Shown in pieces: positions 19,901 through 28,771 of a stretch of DNA of 64,000 nucleotides (position 1 is its first letter; every line of letters starts with the position of its first letter). The stretch lies in assembly GCA_946220775.1 (NCBI GenBank), contig CAMIFC010000004.1, forward strand, positions 71,989 to 135,988, in the 5' to 3' direction. The position numbers and the translations under genes were made by a program. The stretch is from an uncultured Corynebacterium sp. (GTDB lineage Bacteria > Actinomycetota > Actinomycetes > Mycobacteriales > Mycobacteriaceae). A model generated the notes under the pieces. It was given only the letters and a program-made list of their open reading frames with translations. It ran no database searches and was not told the origin of the DNA.

Positions 19901-20500
19901 ATGGCTGCTGATTCTTTCGGCGACAAGTTCAAAGAATTCTTCGGCTTTGGCGAAGTCGAAAGCTATGAAGATCCCTACTATCGGGACAGCTTCGAGGAGC
20001 GTTCGGCTCGGCACGCCCGCACTGATGAGCGCGAAGAGGCCCCACGTACGCACCGCGACGGGGCGCGGGAGCCCCGCGAACCACTGACCCATGATGCGGG
20101 TCGGGGGGCTAGCCGCGGTGACTACGGGCGCTACCGGACTGCCGAATATGGCGTGGAATCAGCGGAGCGGGAACCACGTGAACCACGTCGCGCACCGAGC
20201 ACGGTAGGGGCACGCGAGGTTGCTCAGCCAAAGCGGGAACCGATAGTTGTGCGACTGTCTCTTAACGAATACAACCAGGCCAAGGAGATCGCCGAAACGC
20301 TGAAGGCCGGCGACGTGGTCGTCTTTAACCTGGGCGGGATGGAAAAATCCGTGGCTACCCGCGTTTTGGACTTCGCAGCAGGTGTGAGCATCGGCTTGGA
20401 TGCTCAGCTAAAGAAGCTGGGTGGCATCCGGAACTTTGTATTGATTCCACAGGGAATCACGCTTGAGCAGTCTCAGCTGGATCAGCTGGCGGAGGGATAG
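19901..20500 (+). CDS. sepF: FtsZ membrane anchor SepF
   Basis: 199 residues, about 45 longer than many SepF proteins. An N-terminal segment (DSFGDKFKEFFGFGEV) can form a membrane-binding amphipathic helix. A charged Arg/Glu/Pro-rich linker (about 30-105) with repeated REPREP units accounts for the extra length. The C-terminal core begins about residue 108 (PIVVRLSLNEYNQAKEIAETL) and ends in GVSIGLDAQLKKLGG and FVLIPQGITL. It tethers FtsZ in actinobacteria lacking FtsA. GAAAGGAACC precedes the ATG. Confidence 0.95.
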   Translation: MAADSFGDKFKEFFGFGEVESYEDPYYRDSFEERSARHARTDEREEAPRTHRDGAREPREPLTHDAGRGASRGDYGRYRTAEYGVESAEREPREPRRAPSTVGAREVAQPKREPIVVRLSLNEYNQAKEIAETLKAGDVVVFNLGGMEKSVATRVLDFAAGVSIGLDAQLKKLGGIRNFVLIPQGITLEQSQLDQLAEG

Positions 20501-20504
20501 GTAA

Positions 20505-20795
20505 GTGAGCTTCATTATTCCGCTTGCGATACTGCTGATCCGGATCTTCGTCTTGATCCTGATTCTGCGCATCATTGTGGAGATGATCCAGTCGTTTTCC
20601 CGCAATTATCGCCCTCAGCGGTGGTTCGTGATGATCGCGGAGCCGGTCTTCGTGATCACCGACCCGCCTGTGAAGGGGTTGCGTCGGCTCATCCCACCGC
20701 TCAACATGGGCGGGGTTGCACTGGACATGTCAGTGCTTGTGCTGTTCTTCGGGCTACAGATCCTGGTGATGGTGCTGGCTTCGATCCCCATCTAG
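20505..20795 (+). CDS. YggT family membrane protein
   Basis: 96 residues, two hydrophobic blocks (about 3-25 and 70-95) around a loop containing EPVFVITDPPVKGLRRLIPPLNMGGVALDMS, of which the RRLIPP core is the YggT signature. The GTG start follows GGAGGG by a short distance, 4 bp after sepF. YggT proteins are linked to division and osmotic behaviour but their biochemical role is unclear. Confidence 0.92.
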   Translation: MSFIIPLAILLIRIFVLILILRIIVEMIQSFSRNYRPQRWFVMIAEPVFVITDPPVKGLRRLIPPLNMGGVALDMSVLVLFFGLQILVMVLASIPI

Positions 20796-20942
20796 AAGAT
20801 TTTTCGCGCTGTGACCAGCGGTTTTACGAGATGTAACGAAATCTTTTGCGAAAACGTTGTCAAACAGAAAAAGAATGCATAAACTAATCAGTATCTTCGC
20901 AGTGATTGAGTGAGGCTGCGGAGATGTCGTGTGTAGTGATGG

Positions 20943-20991
20943 AAACCGTCACTTGCCTTGGAATGTGGGTCCGGGGCAGGTGGCGGTTTCT
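20943..20991 (+). terminator. Long imperfect hairpin after yggT
   Basis: GAAACCG-T-CAC-TT-GCC pairs in order with GGC-AG-GTG-G-CGGTTTC around a 17-nt loop; the interruptions are symmetrical. A T-rich stretch comes 7-25 nt later, so it may terminate the upstream operon. It could equally be part of a small RNA; no known family is recognised. Confidence 0.45.
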
Positions 20992-21051
20992 GCTATTTTG
21001 GCTGCCTTTGAGACTTTTTTTAACAAAAATTAGAAAAACATGAATGTCTAG

Positions 21052-21082
21052 TTGAGAATGACAGCAGCACCGCTGGTATGGT
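21052..21082 (+). promoter_or_regulatory. Candidate promoter for wag31
   Basis: TTGAGA at 21052 and TATGGT at 21077 with a 19-bp spacer, about 80 bp before the wag31 start. The spacer is slightly long and the assignment is tentative. Confidence 0.35.
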
Positions 21083-21160
21083 GGTGAGAGTCTTTCAAAG
21101 ATAGACCCACTCTGCACAATTGAATCTTCATGAATCAACCGAAAGCGAAGGGAAGTACTG

Positions 21161-22210
21161 ATGGCGCTCACTCCAGCCGACGTACACAACGTGGCGTTTA
21201 GTAAGCCACCGATCGGCAAGCGTGGTTATAACGAGGACGAGGTTGACCAGTTCTTAGACTTGGTCGAGGATACGCTCGCTCAGCTGCAGGATGAGAATGC
21301 TGAGTTGCGGAGTAGCGCAGATTCCGCTGACAGAAGCGCCTCGCAGGTTGATGAAGCTGCGCTCCGTAGGCAGATCAGAAATGAAGTTGAAGCTGAGGTA
21401 CGTTCACAGGCTCGCGAAGAGGCGCGCCGTGAAGCGCAGCGCAGCTCTTCGCAGAGTAGCTCCGAGGTTTCCACCTTGAAGAGCCAGCTTGCGCAAGCTC
21501 AGAAACGTGCTGAGGATGCTGAGCAGCGGGCAAGGCGCGCTCAGCAGGAGGCCGACTCGGCGAAGGAAGAAGCCAAGAAGGCAGCAAGCGCACAGCAAAG
21601 TGCAGCAGCCGCGGCGGAGCCAGCCAATGGATCTGCTACCGCCGATACCCACATGCAAGCCGCACGCGTGCTGTCCCTCGCACAGGAGATGGCAGATCGT
21701 CTCACCAGCGATGCGAAGTCCGAGTCCAGCGCTATGTTGGATGAGGCTCGTACGGAGGCGAAGAAGACTCTCGATGACGCGGATGCTTCCGCGAAGCACC
21801 AGTTGGCGGATGCCAAGCAGAGGTCTGAATCGCAGATTGCTGACGCACAGTCGAAGTCGAACAGGATGCTCAGCGACGCTAAGCAGAGGTCCGAGTCTCA
21901 GCTGGCAGATGCTAAGCAGAAGTCCGAGACCATGATTTCGGATGCCACCGCTCAGTCTCAGGCGACGGTTCGTCAGGCTCAGGAGAAGGCCGATGCCTTG
22001 CAGAGGGATGCTGAGCGTAAGCACACCGAGATCATGACGACGGTGAAGCAGCAGCAGACTACGCTCGAGGCACGCATCGACGAGCTGCGTACTTACGAAC
22101 GCGAGTACCGCACCCGTCTGAAGACCTTCCTCGAGTCCCAGCTGGAAGACTTGAACTCCCGCGGCACCGCAGCTCCGAAGGCCGTGGATGGGGAAGGCGA
22201 GCGCAAGTAA
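21161..22210 (+). CDS. wag31: Polar growth scaffold Wag31/DivIVA
   Basis: 349 residues. The N-terminal membrane-curvature domain (1-60) includes [20 protein letters not shown] and [11 protein letters not shown]. The rest is coiled coil: a heptad region (about 65-150), an Ala-rich link, then ten 11-residue periods (192-301). It recruits the elongation machinery to the cell poles in Corynebacteriales. AGCGAAGGGAAG precedes the ATG. It lies 365 bp beyond yggT, with a candidate promoter of its own. Confidence 0.97.
   Translation: MALTPADVHNVAFSKPPIGKRGYNEDEVDQFLDLVEDTLAQLQDENAELRSSADSADRSASQVDEAALRRQIRNEVEAEVRSQAREEARREAQRSSSQSSSEVSTLKSQLAQAQKRAEDAEQRARRAQQEADSAKEEAKKAASAQQSAAAAAEPANGSATADTHMQAARVLSLAQEMADRLTSDAKSESSAMLDEARTEAKKTLDDADASAKHQLADAKQRSESQIADAQSKSNRMLSDAKQRSESQLADAKQKSETMISDATAQSQATVRQAQEKADALQRDAERKHTEIMTTVKQQQTTLEARIDELRTYEREYRTRLKTFLESQLEDLNSRGTAAPKAVDGEGERK
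21734..22063 (+). repeat. 33-bp coding repeats (hendecads) in wag31
   Basis: Ten consecutive 11-residue units in register, for example [33 protein letters not shown] and [11 protein letters not shown]. The five from 21767 to 21964 are most alike at DNA level. Eleven-residue periodicity forms a right-handed or straight coiled coil. The number of units could vary between strains by slippage. Confidence 0.8.
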
Positions 22211-22213
22211 GTC

Positions 22214-22381
22214 ATGCTGGCTGTTGCTCTCGGCCTCGCGGCGGGTAGCTTTATTGCCCTCCTGATCGCGCTTTATTTGGGTTCCTCAACATGGGCCTGG
22301 ATTTGCGTGGTCATCGGTGCTGTCGGGATAGTGCTCTCGATCGTCGAGGCGATTCGGCATCACCGTAACGATGTGAGCTAG
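22214..22381 (+). CDS. Small two-helix membrane protein
   Basis: 55 residues starting 3 bp after the wag31 stop. Two hydrophobic helices (about 2-24 and 27-46) are joined by GSSTW and followed by the charged tail EAIRHHRNDVS. No signal peptide cleavage site or known domain is visible. Its position directly behind wag31 suggests co-transcription and possibly a role at the cell pole, but function is unknown. The ATG uses the end of wag31 (GGCGAGCGCAAG) as its upstream site. Confidence 0.7.
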   Translation: MLAVALGLAAGSFIALLIALYLGSSTWAWICVVIGAVGIVLSIVEAIRHHRNDVS

Positions 22382-22428
22382 AGTAGAAGCCGTTCCAAGC
22401 TAGACAACTTAAGTCTCAAACCCATAGG

Positions 22429-22671
22429 GCAGTCGTCCGCCACAAACGCGACTGTCCGCGCGTCGACCCGGCCATCACCGGCGAGTGTCACCGGAAGAAC
22501 CCAGCCCCATGGCTGGTAGTAGAACCGGACGGAATCGCGACCCGTGAACTAGTCGCATGTTAAGTGGAAGAACTCGTTGCCTGTGGCGCATCGGTTGCTT
22601 CAAGCAGGGTGGTACCGCGAATCCTCGTCCCTGTGTTGGCGAAGTACTCAACACAGAGACGAGGATTTTTT
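22429..22671 (+). promoter_or_regulatory. T-box riboswitch controlling ileS
   Basis: The T-box sequence AGGGTGGTACCGCG (22606-22619) is exact. Its AGGG can pair with CCCT at 22629-22632 to form the antiterminator; the competing hairpin 22620-22667 pairs 18 of 19 positions and is followed by TTTTTT ending 1 nt before the ileS ATG. Upstream helices include GCAGTCG/CGACTGT and CCAGCC/GGCTGG (22501-22516). The ATC within CCGG-CCATCA-CCGG near 22472 is a candidate isoleucine specifier. Uncharged tRNA-Ile is the expected ligand. Confidence 0.93.
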
Positions 22672-22672
22672 G

Positions 22673-25600
22673 ATGGCTACTCCAGCAGGCGGCGCATACC
22701 CCCGCGTTGATTTGTCCGGTGGTACCAACGCTTTTCCAGTGATGGAAGAGGAAGTGCTGAGCTATTGGAAGAAAGATCAGACCTTCCAAGCAACACTCAG
22801 CAACCGCGAGGGTAACGAAGAATACGTGTTCTACGATGGCCCGCCCTTTGCTAACGGCTTGCCTCACTACGGCCACCTGTTGACTGGGTACGTCAAGGAC
22901 ATCGTGCCGTGCTACATGACGATGCGTGGGTACCACGTGCCTCGCGTATTCGGTTGGGACACCCATGGTTTGCCAGCTGAGTTAGAGGCTGAAAAGCAGC
23001 TGGGTATCACCGATAAGGGGCAGATCGAGTCCATGGGCCTGGCGAAGTTCAACGAATACTGCGCCAAGTCCGTCATGCACTATGCCGGGGAGTGGGAAGA
23101 CTACGTTAACCGGCAGGCACGCTGGGTAGATTTCGAAAATGGCTACAAGACCATGGACCTGAGCTACATGGAGTCCGTGATCTGGGCGTTCAAGCAGCTC
23201 TATGACAAGGGCTTGATCTACCAGGGATTCCGCGTCCTGCCGTACTCCTGGGCAGAGCACACCCCGTTGTCCAACCAGGAAACCCGCCTGGATGATTCTT
23301 ACAAGATGCGCCAAGACCCAGCGCTGACCGTGACGTTCCCAATCACGGGCACCCGCGAGGGCAGTGCAGCGGAGCAGACCGTCAAGGAAGTCCCGGAACT
23401 GCTTGAGGCAGAGGGGCTAGCCTGGACGACGACCCCGTGGACCCTGCCGTCGAACTCGGCGCTGGCAGTTCATCCGGAAGTGACCTACGTGATCGTGCGC
23501 GTGGGAGACGATGGCGAGGCAGGCTTTGCAGGTCGTAGCCTGATCATGGCCAAGGATCTGATGAAGCAATACGCACGCGAACTGGGGGAGACCCCCGAGA
23601 TCGTTCGCGAACTTCCAGGTGCGGGCCTCGTCGGCCTGACCTACAAGCCGATCTTTGATTTCTTCGCCGATCTTGAGAATGCGTTTCAATTCCTCGCTGC
23701 TGACTACGTCACCGTTGAAGACGGCACCGGTGTTGTCCACCAGGCGCCGGCCTTTGGTGAAGAGGATATGGAGGTCTGCAAGGCCGCAGGCATCGAGCTG
23801 GTGATTCCCGTCGACATGGACGGAAAGTTCACCGAGCAAGTTCCGCCCTATGAGGGCCAGCTGGTTTTCGATGCGAATAAGGACATCATCCGGGACCTGA
23901 AGGAAACCGGTCGCGTGCTGCGCCACGAGACCATCGACCACTCCTACCCACACTCCTGGCGCTCCGGCGAGCCATTGATCTACATGGCGCTGCCGTCCTG
24001 GTTCGTCAACGTCCTGGAAATCCGCGATCGGATGGTGGAGATCAACCACGAGCAGATCGAGTGGGTGCCAGAGCACATTCGCGATGGCCAGTTTGGCAAG
24101 TGGCTGGAAGGCGCCCGCGACTGGAACATTTCCCGCTCCCGTTACTGGGGTTCCCCGATCCCGGTGTGGGTGTCTGACGATGACAACTACCCACGCATTG
24201 ACGTCTACGGTTCGTTGGATGAACTGGAGGCCGACTTTGGCGTCCGGCCAACGTCGCTGCACCGTCCGTACATTGACGAACTGACACGCCCGAACCCCGA
24301 CGACCCAACCGGAAAGTCGACCATGCGACGCGTCCCTGACGTGCTGGACGTGTGGTTCGATTCGGGCTCCATGCCGTTTGCACAGTTCCACTACCCATTC
24401 GAAAACAAGGAATGGTTCGAGAAGCACTCGCCAGCGGACTTCATCGTCGAGTACATCGGCCAGACTCGCGGTTGGTTCTACCTGCTGCACGTTTTGTCTG
24501 TCGCGCTGTTCGATCGCCCGGCGTTCAACAAGGTCGTGGCGCACGGCATCGTGCTCGGTGATGATGGGCTGAAGATGTCGAAGTCCAAGGGGAACTACCC
24601 AGACGTCAACGAGGTCTTCAACCGCGACGGCTCGGATGCGATGCGGTGGTTCCTGATGTCCTCGCCAATTCTTCGTGGCGGCAACCTGATCGTCACAGAA
24701 CAGGGCATTCGGGAAGGCGTGCGCCAGGCGATGCTGCCGATGTGGAATGCATATTCCTTCCTGCGGTTGTACGCGTCTAAGCCCGCGCAGTGGAGCACCG
24801 AATCCACCAACGTGTTGGACCGTTACATTCTCGCGAAGCTGCGCGAGGCCGTGGAGAACGTCACCGATGCCCTTGATGAGCTCGAAGTGGCTCGGGCAAC
24901 TGACGAGATCCGTACGTTCTGCGATGCTTTGACCAACTGGTACGTTCGCCGCTCCCGCGCGCGGTTCTGGGCTGGCGATGAGGAGCACCAGGAGGCATTC
25001 AACACCCTCTACACGGTGCTCGAGACACTAACTCGAATCTCGGCACCACTGCTGCCAATGACGTCCGAAGTCATCTGGCGAGGCTTGACCGGTGAACGTT
25101 CCGTGCACCTGACTGACTGGCCGGATGCGAACGACCTTCCGTCGGACGCCAACCTTGTCGAAGCCATGGATGCCGTGCGCGCGATTAGCTCGGCGACGTC
25201 TTCGCTCCGCAAAGCGCACCAGCTGCGCAACCGCCTTCCACTGCCGTCCCTGACTGTGGCGCTGCCTAACGCGAAGGAGCTCGCGGACTTCACGGACATC
25301 ATCGCCGATGAGGCTAACGTCAAGGAAATTAACTTGACGGATGATGTGGCATCCGTTGGTGCTTTCGAAGTTGTCGTCAACGCACGCGTCGCTGGTCCGC
25401 GCTTGGGCAAAGACGTCCAGCGTGTGATCAAGGCAGTCAAGTCCGGCAACTACGAGGTCAGCGAATCCGGCGCCGTCGTGGCCGACGGCATCGAGCTGCA
25501 GGACGGTGAATACTCCCGCAAGCTGGTTGCTCAGGAACCTGATCACACCGCGGAAGTTCACGGCCTGGACGGGCTCGTCGTGTTGGACACGAACGTCACC

Positions 25601-25861
25601 CCGGAACTGGAAGCTGAAGGCTGGGCTGCCGACCGTATCCGCGGCCTGCAGGATGCTCGCAAGAACTCCGGGCTGGAGATCTCCGACCGGATCAGCCTGA
25701 AACTGTCCGTGCCCGAGGACAAGAAGGATTGGGCGGATGCCCACGCGGAGAAGATCGCCGCGGAAGTTCTCGCCACGAGCGTCGAGGTTGTCACTTCTGG
25801 CACCCTGACCCACGACATTGGGGATGGCTGCAGCGCCGACGTGACCAAGGTGAATCAGTAG
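22673..25861 (+). CDS. ileS: Isoleucyl-tRNA synthetase, long (type 2) form
   Basis: 1062 residues. The HIGH-type motif is HYGH (65-68) after [13 protein letters not shown] is at 634-638. The editing domain lies between them ([16 protein letters not shown]). The length and C-terminal extension match the type 2 (eukaryote-like) IleRS used by actinobacteria, a form known to be less sensitive to mupirocin. The ATG at 22673 is chosen because an upstream TTG (22577) lies inside the T-box and its product would read through RNA structure. The GACGAGG site is within the T-box hairpin stem. Confidence 0.97.
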   Translation: MATPAGGAYPRVDLSGGTNAFPVMEEEVLSYWKKDQTFQATLSNREGNEEYVFYDGPPFANGLPHYGHLLTGYVKDIVPCYMTMRGYHVPRVFGWDTHGLPAELEAEKQLGITDKGQIESMGLAKFNEYCAKSVMHYAGEWEDYVNRQARWVDFENGYKTMDLSYMESVIWAFKQLYDKGLIYQGFRVLPYSWAEHTPLSNQETRLDDSYKMRQDPALTVTFPITGTREGSAAEQTVKEVPELLEAEGLAWTTTPWTLPSNSALAVHPEVTYVIVRVGDDGEAGFAGRSLIMAKDLMKQYARELGETPEIVRELPGAGLVGLTYKPIFDFFADLENAFQFLAADYVTVEDGTGVVHQAPAFGEEDMEVCKAAGIELVIPVDMDGKFTEQVPPYEGQLVFDANKDIIRDLKETGRVLRHETIDHSYPHSWRSGEPLIYMALPSWFVNVLEIRDRMVEINHEQIEWVPEHIRDGQFGKWLEGARDWNISRSRYWGSPIPVWVSDDDNYPRIDVYGSLDELEADFGVRPTSLHRPYIDELTRPNPDDPTGKSTMRRVPDVLDVWFDSGSMPFAQFHYPFENKEWFEKHSPADFIVEYIGQTRGWFYLLHVLSVALFDRPAFNKVVAHGIVLGDDGLKMSKSKGNYPDVNEVFNRDGSDAMRWFLMSSPILRGGNLIVTEQGIREGVRQAMLPMWNAYSFLRLYASKPAQWSTESTNVLDRYILAKLREAVENVTDALDELEVARATDEIRTFCDALTNWYVRRSRARFWAGDEEHQEAFNTLYTVLETLTRISAPLLPMTSEVIWRGLTGERSVHLTDWPDANDLPSDANLVEAMDAVRAISSATSSLRKAHQLRNRLPLPSLTVALPNAKELADFTDIIADEANVKEINLTDDVASVGAFEVVVNARVAGPRLGKDVQRVIKAVKSGNYEVSESGAVVADGIELQDGEYSRKLVAQEPDHTAEVHGLDGLVVLDTNVTPELEAEGWAADRIRGLQDARKNSGLEISDRISLKLSVPEDKKDWADAHAEKIAAEVLATSVEVVTSGTLTHDIGDGCSADVTKVNQ

Positions 25862-25865
25862 CACC

Positions 25866-27191
25866 TTGACTACCCCGCAGCGGTGGGTCGCCCACATCGA
25901 CATGGACGCGTTCTTCGCCTCCGTCGAGCAGTTGACGCGCCCAACACTGCGGGGGCGTCCCGTTTTGGTCGGTGGCATGGGCGGCCGGGGAGTCGTCGCC
26001 GGAGCTAGCTACGAATCCCGCGTCTTCGGCGCCCGCTCCGCGATGCCGATGCACCAGGCGATCCGCTTGTGCCAAAACCGGGCGATCGTCATCAAACCCC
26101 GGCCCGTTGTATACAAGGCCACCTCAAAACGGATCTTCAGCGTTGTCGAACGCTATGCGGGCCTGATCGAGCAGCTCTCCGTCGACGAAGGATTCGCCGA
26201 ACCGTCAGGGATTTCGAACGCCAACGCCGCCAAGCGGTGGGCGCTCGACTTACAAGCCGCCGTCGAACGTGAAACTGGGCTACCAAGCTCGATCGGGATG
26301 GCGTCCACAAAAACGGACGCGAAAATGGCGAGCGACCTGGCGAAACCGCATGGCGTCATGGTGATCGAGGATCGGCTGGCGACCTTCGGACCGCGACCAG
26401 TGGGGGAGATGTGGGGGATCGGGCGGGTCGCGCAAGGCAAGCTGGCGGACGTTGGCATTCAGACGATCGGCGAGTTCATCGCGATGGATCCGGTGGATGT
26501 GAAGGCGCTGTTGGGGCGCGTGGGGGTTGATGTGCAGCGAATGGCCAGTGGTGACGACCCGCGGCCGGTGGCGTCCCGAGCGCCGAATAAGCAGGTCAGT
26601 GCCGAACAGACCTTGCCGGTCGATGCGCAGACCTTTCGCGACGTGCTGAACAACATGGAGCTTAGTGCGAAGGCAGCCCATCGGCGACTACTCAAAGACG
26701 GACGCGCCGCGAAAACCGTGACGGTGAAGATTCGCACCACGGACTTTCAGATCCACACTCGCTCGACGACGCTGCCCGCACCGACTGATGACTACCAGCA
26801 GCTCCTGTCTGCCGCCCGATCGGTGGTGCCGCGACCAGAGGAATCCGGCGCGGTGCGGTTAGTAGGCGTGGGATTTTCGGGGCTCACCGAAGATCGGCAG
26901 GAAATGCTGTTCCCCGAGCTGACTTTCACCCCGCCGAGTCCGACGCGGATCCACTTTCAAGAGTCCCCGGCAGAAGTCGAAATCAAGCGGTCGCGCTGGG
27001 AAGCGACCCAAGACGTGTGGCATCCAGACTACGGCCACGGCTGGGTGCAAGGCTCGGGAGTCGGGCGGGTGACTGTACGTTTCGAGACACGCAGCACCGG
27101 GCCGGGGCGGACCAAAACCTTCGACATTGACGATGAGGAATTGCAGGATGGCGACCCGTTGGCGTCCTTAGATTGGGAGGACGTGGACTAA
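25866..27191 (+). CDS. dinB: DNA polymerase IV (Y family)
   Basis: 441 residues. Catalytic acids are in HIDMDAFFASVEQ (about residues 10-20) and LSVDEGFAEPSG, where the usual DEAF is DEGF. A little-finger domain follows, and the C-terminal 65 residues (WHPDYGHGWVQG, VTVRFETRSTGPG) are an actinobacterial extension. It performs translesion synthesis. The TTG start is 4 bp after ileS and no SOS box is seen in that short gap, so it is probably expressed with ileS or from an internal promoter. The 3' end overlaps the convergent asparaginase gene by 4 bp. Confidence 0.93.
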   Translation: MTTPQRWVAHIDMDAFFASVEQLTRPTLRGRPVLVGGMGGRGVVAGASYESRVFGARSAMPMHQAIRLCQNRAIVIKPRPVVYKATSKRIFSVVERYAGLIEQLSVDEGFAEPSGISNANAAKRWALDLQAAVERETGLPSSIGMASTKTDAKMASDLAKPHGVMVIEDRLATFGPRPVGEMWGIGRVAQGKLADVGIQTIGEFIAMDPVDVKALLGRVGVDVQRMASGDDPRPVASRAPNKQVSAEQTLPVDAQTFRDVLNNMELSAKAAHRRLLKDGRAAKTVTVKIRTTDFQIHTRSTTLPAPTDDYQQLLSAARSVVPRPEESGAVRLVGVGFSGLTEDRQEMLFPELTFTPPSPTRIHFQESPAEVEIKRSRWEATQDVWHPDYGHGWVQGSGVGRVTVRFETRSTGPGRTKTFDIDDEELQDGDPLASLDWEDVD

Positions 27192-28096
27192 TCCGCGGAT
27201 TCGGCGGCGCGTTGTTCCGCAAGATCGCACAACAGCAACATTCGGGCTTGCGCGGGGGATAGGGAACCGGCGCTGCGGGCGCCGATGCGCTGTAGTTCTG
27301 AGCCGCCGCCGGAACCGCCGTAAATGAAGTCCACCGAGCCATAGGGAACGCGGGTGCTCACGAGGATCGGCCCGGCGAAGCTTTCTACTGCGGGCATCAT
27401 CGCGGCCGGAATATTGCCCGACCCCATGCCGGCGATGACGAGGCCATCTGCCACAGGATCAATACCGTGGCCATCGGCACCGGCACAGGCATAGACGAGG
27501 TCAACCTTCAGGCCGTCCAGGGGGCTTGCCTCGTCCAGTGTGTTTCCTTGACTGAAGCTTCGTTTTGGGGGAGTATCCCCAGGTTGCAGCAGGCTATCGA
27601 AGGCGCGCTCGTCGGTGGTGTGCCACTTCGTCGCCCCAAACGCAGGGACGTCCACCCCACCGAAGTGGATCAGCGCTCCGGTCTCCGAATCCACCGATCG
27701 TTCGGCGGCGTGGACAGCCCCAAGAATGTTCGCTGGACCATCGGGGGAAGGATCGTCGGCGGGGCGCTGTGCACCGGTGAAAATGGTGGGTCCGGGGATC
27801 AAGCGGTCCGCAGCAAGTGCCGTTTCTTCCATCGAATCCGTTCCGTGAAGCACGATGACGGCGTTAGCGCCGGCGGATCGAGCAGCTTGGATCTCGGACA
27901 GAATCAAATCGATATCGGCCAACGTGATGGAACTGGAATCCAGTTGCATGATGTCTTTGCACACCACACGCGATGAACCTTGATAGCCGGAGGCTTTCAG
28001 CAGGTCATTGGTTTTAAGGGTGGGGACGAGATCCCCGCGGTCGTCATGGACGCAGGCGATTGTGCCACCGGTTCCAAGGATTGCGATAGTTGGCAT
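27188..28096 (-). CDS. L-asparaginase
   Basis: 302 residues from the ATG at 28096, which encodes MPTIAILGTGGTIA; longer upstream starts give an arginine-rich leader without family similarity. The first catalytic Thr is in TGGTIA, the second in HGTDSMEETA, and the GAQRPADDPSPDGPANI loop follows. It has no signal peptide, so it is cytoplasmic. It hydrolyses asparagine to aspartate and ammonia. It is transcribed convergently to dinB and may start as a leaderless mRNA (see 28104-28109). Confidence 0.93.
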   Translation of the reverse strand: MPTIAILGTGGTIACVHDDRGDLVPTLKTNDLLKASGYQGSSRVVCKDIMQLDSSSITLADIDLILSEIQAARSAGANAVIVLHGTDSMEETALAADRLIPGPTIFTGAQRPADDPSPDGPANILGAVHAAERSVDSETGALIHFGGVDVPAFGATKWHTTDERAFDSLLQPGDTPPKRSFSQGNTLDEASPLDGLKVDLVYACAGADGHGIDPVADGLVIAGMGSGNIPAAMMPAVESFAGPILVSTRVPYGSVDFIYGGSGGGSELQRIGARSAGSLSPAQARMLLLCDLAEQRAAESAD

Positions 28097-28103
28097 GTTG
28101 GCC

Positions 28104-28109
28104 AGCCTA
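28104..28109 (-). promoter_or_regulatory. Candidate -10 element, asparaginase gene
   Basis: TAGGCT on the minus strand, separated from the ATG by 7 nt, would place the transcript start at or near the start codon (leaderless). No good -35 is seen. Confidence 0.35.
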
Positions 28110-28188
28110 GCGTGACAGACTACCGTGGAAGCAATGATCCTTGTGCACCGAGAAGCAGGGATTACCGACGAGCAGGAAGTTTTCCATT

Positions 28189-28767
28189 TTGAATAATCGC
28201 GTGAAAGCGTGGAAGTCCCTGGCAGTAGCAACCGTCGCCGTGGCTGGTCTGTCTTTGGCAGCATGCGGCAGTGACGATGACGGCAATAACGGCAGTGGCG
28301 AGAGCACCAGCGCAAGCAGCTCTGCCTCTGAGTCTTCCGCTCCCGCCAGTGATCCCGCGCAACAGGACTCCCCTGACGCTCCGGCTGGAGCCGACGGTCA
28401 ACTCCCTAGCGCCCAAGAGCTTCAGGGAATCTTGATGAAGGCCGTGGACCCGGCTGTGCCGACACCAGAGAAGACGGGAACCGTAGTTGATGGTGAGCAG
28501 GCACCTGAACTATTTGATGCTCTAACCAAGTCGAGCCAGGAATCCGGCGCTACTCTCGAAGTCGTGGACCCAGTTCTACCTGGCGTCCTGCCAAATATGG
28601 TCGAAGCGACCGTTAACCTGAATGTTCCCGACCGCGATCCGCAGGTGATCAGTGGCGTGGAATTCGCCAACGAGGACGGTGCGTGGAAGCTCGACAATCG
28701 GTGGGCTTGTACCTTGGTAGAGACCGTTCTGCCGGACCAGGTTCCACCGATGTGTGCTGAACTCTAA
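28189..28767 (+). CDS. Secreted lipoprotein, Mtb12-like
   Basis: 192 residues. A signal peptide with basic start, hydrophobic core (SLAVATVAVAGL) and lipobox LAAC predicts a diacylglyceryl-Cys lipoprotein. A Ser/Ala/Asp-rich linker (about 30-70) leads to an NTF2-like C-terminal domain with DGAWKLDNRW near the end, resembling the mycobacterial Mtb12 antigen family. The TTG at 28189 is chosen because AGGAAG lies 9 nt upstream; GTG at 28201 is the alternative. Lgt and LspA in this same window would process it. Function unknown. Confidence 0.8.
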   Translation: MNNRVKAWKSLAVATVAVAGLSLAACGSDDDGNNGSGESTSASSSASESSAPASDPAQQDSPDAPAGADGQLPSAQELQGILMKAVDPAVPTPEKTGTVVDGEQAPELFDALTKSSQESGATLEVVDPVLPGVLPNMVEATVNLNVPDRDPQVISGVEFANEDGAWKLDNRWACTLVETVLPDQVPPMCAEL

Positions 28768-28771
28768 CGTC

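Larger units (their letters stand above)
20796..21160 (+). other. Non-coding gap between yggT and wag31
   Basis: About 365 bp without a supported gene. It contains the hairpin at 20943-20991, T-rich tracts (AGACTTTTTTT near 21012), a candidate wag31 promoter at 21052-21082, and the site GCGAAGGGAAG just before the wag31 ATG. It therefore probably ends the ftsZ-yggT transcript and begins the wag31 one. Confidence 0.55.

Noticed and set aside
21734..22063. CRISPR-like periodic repeats
   Set aside because: The 33-bp units are contiguous, coding and in frame, without spacers; they are the Wag31 coiled coil.
22577..22672. Longer ileS starting inside the T-box
   Set aside because: The extra 32 residues would be encoded by the T-box and its terminator hairpin; the family start is at 22673.
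23417..24988. 523-codon open frame antisense to ileS
   Set aside because: Shadow of a GC-rich coding strand: no family resemblance, no ribosome-binding site, and the opposite frame is a complete IleRS.
25840..25866. SOS box for dinB
   Set aside because: No GAAC-N4-GTTC arrangement is found in the few bases between ileS and dinB.
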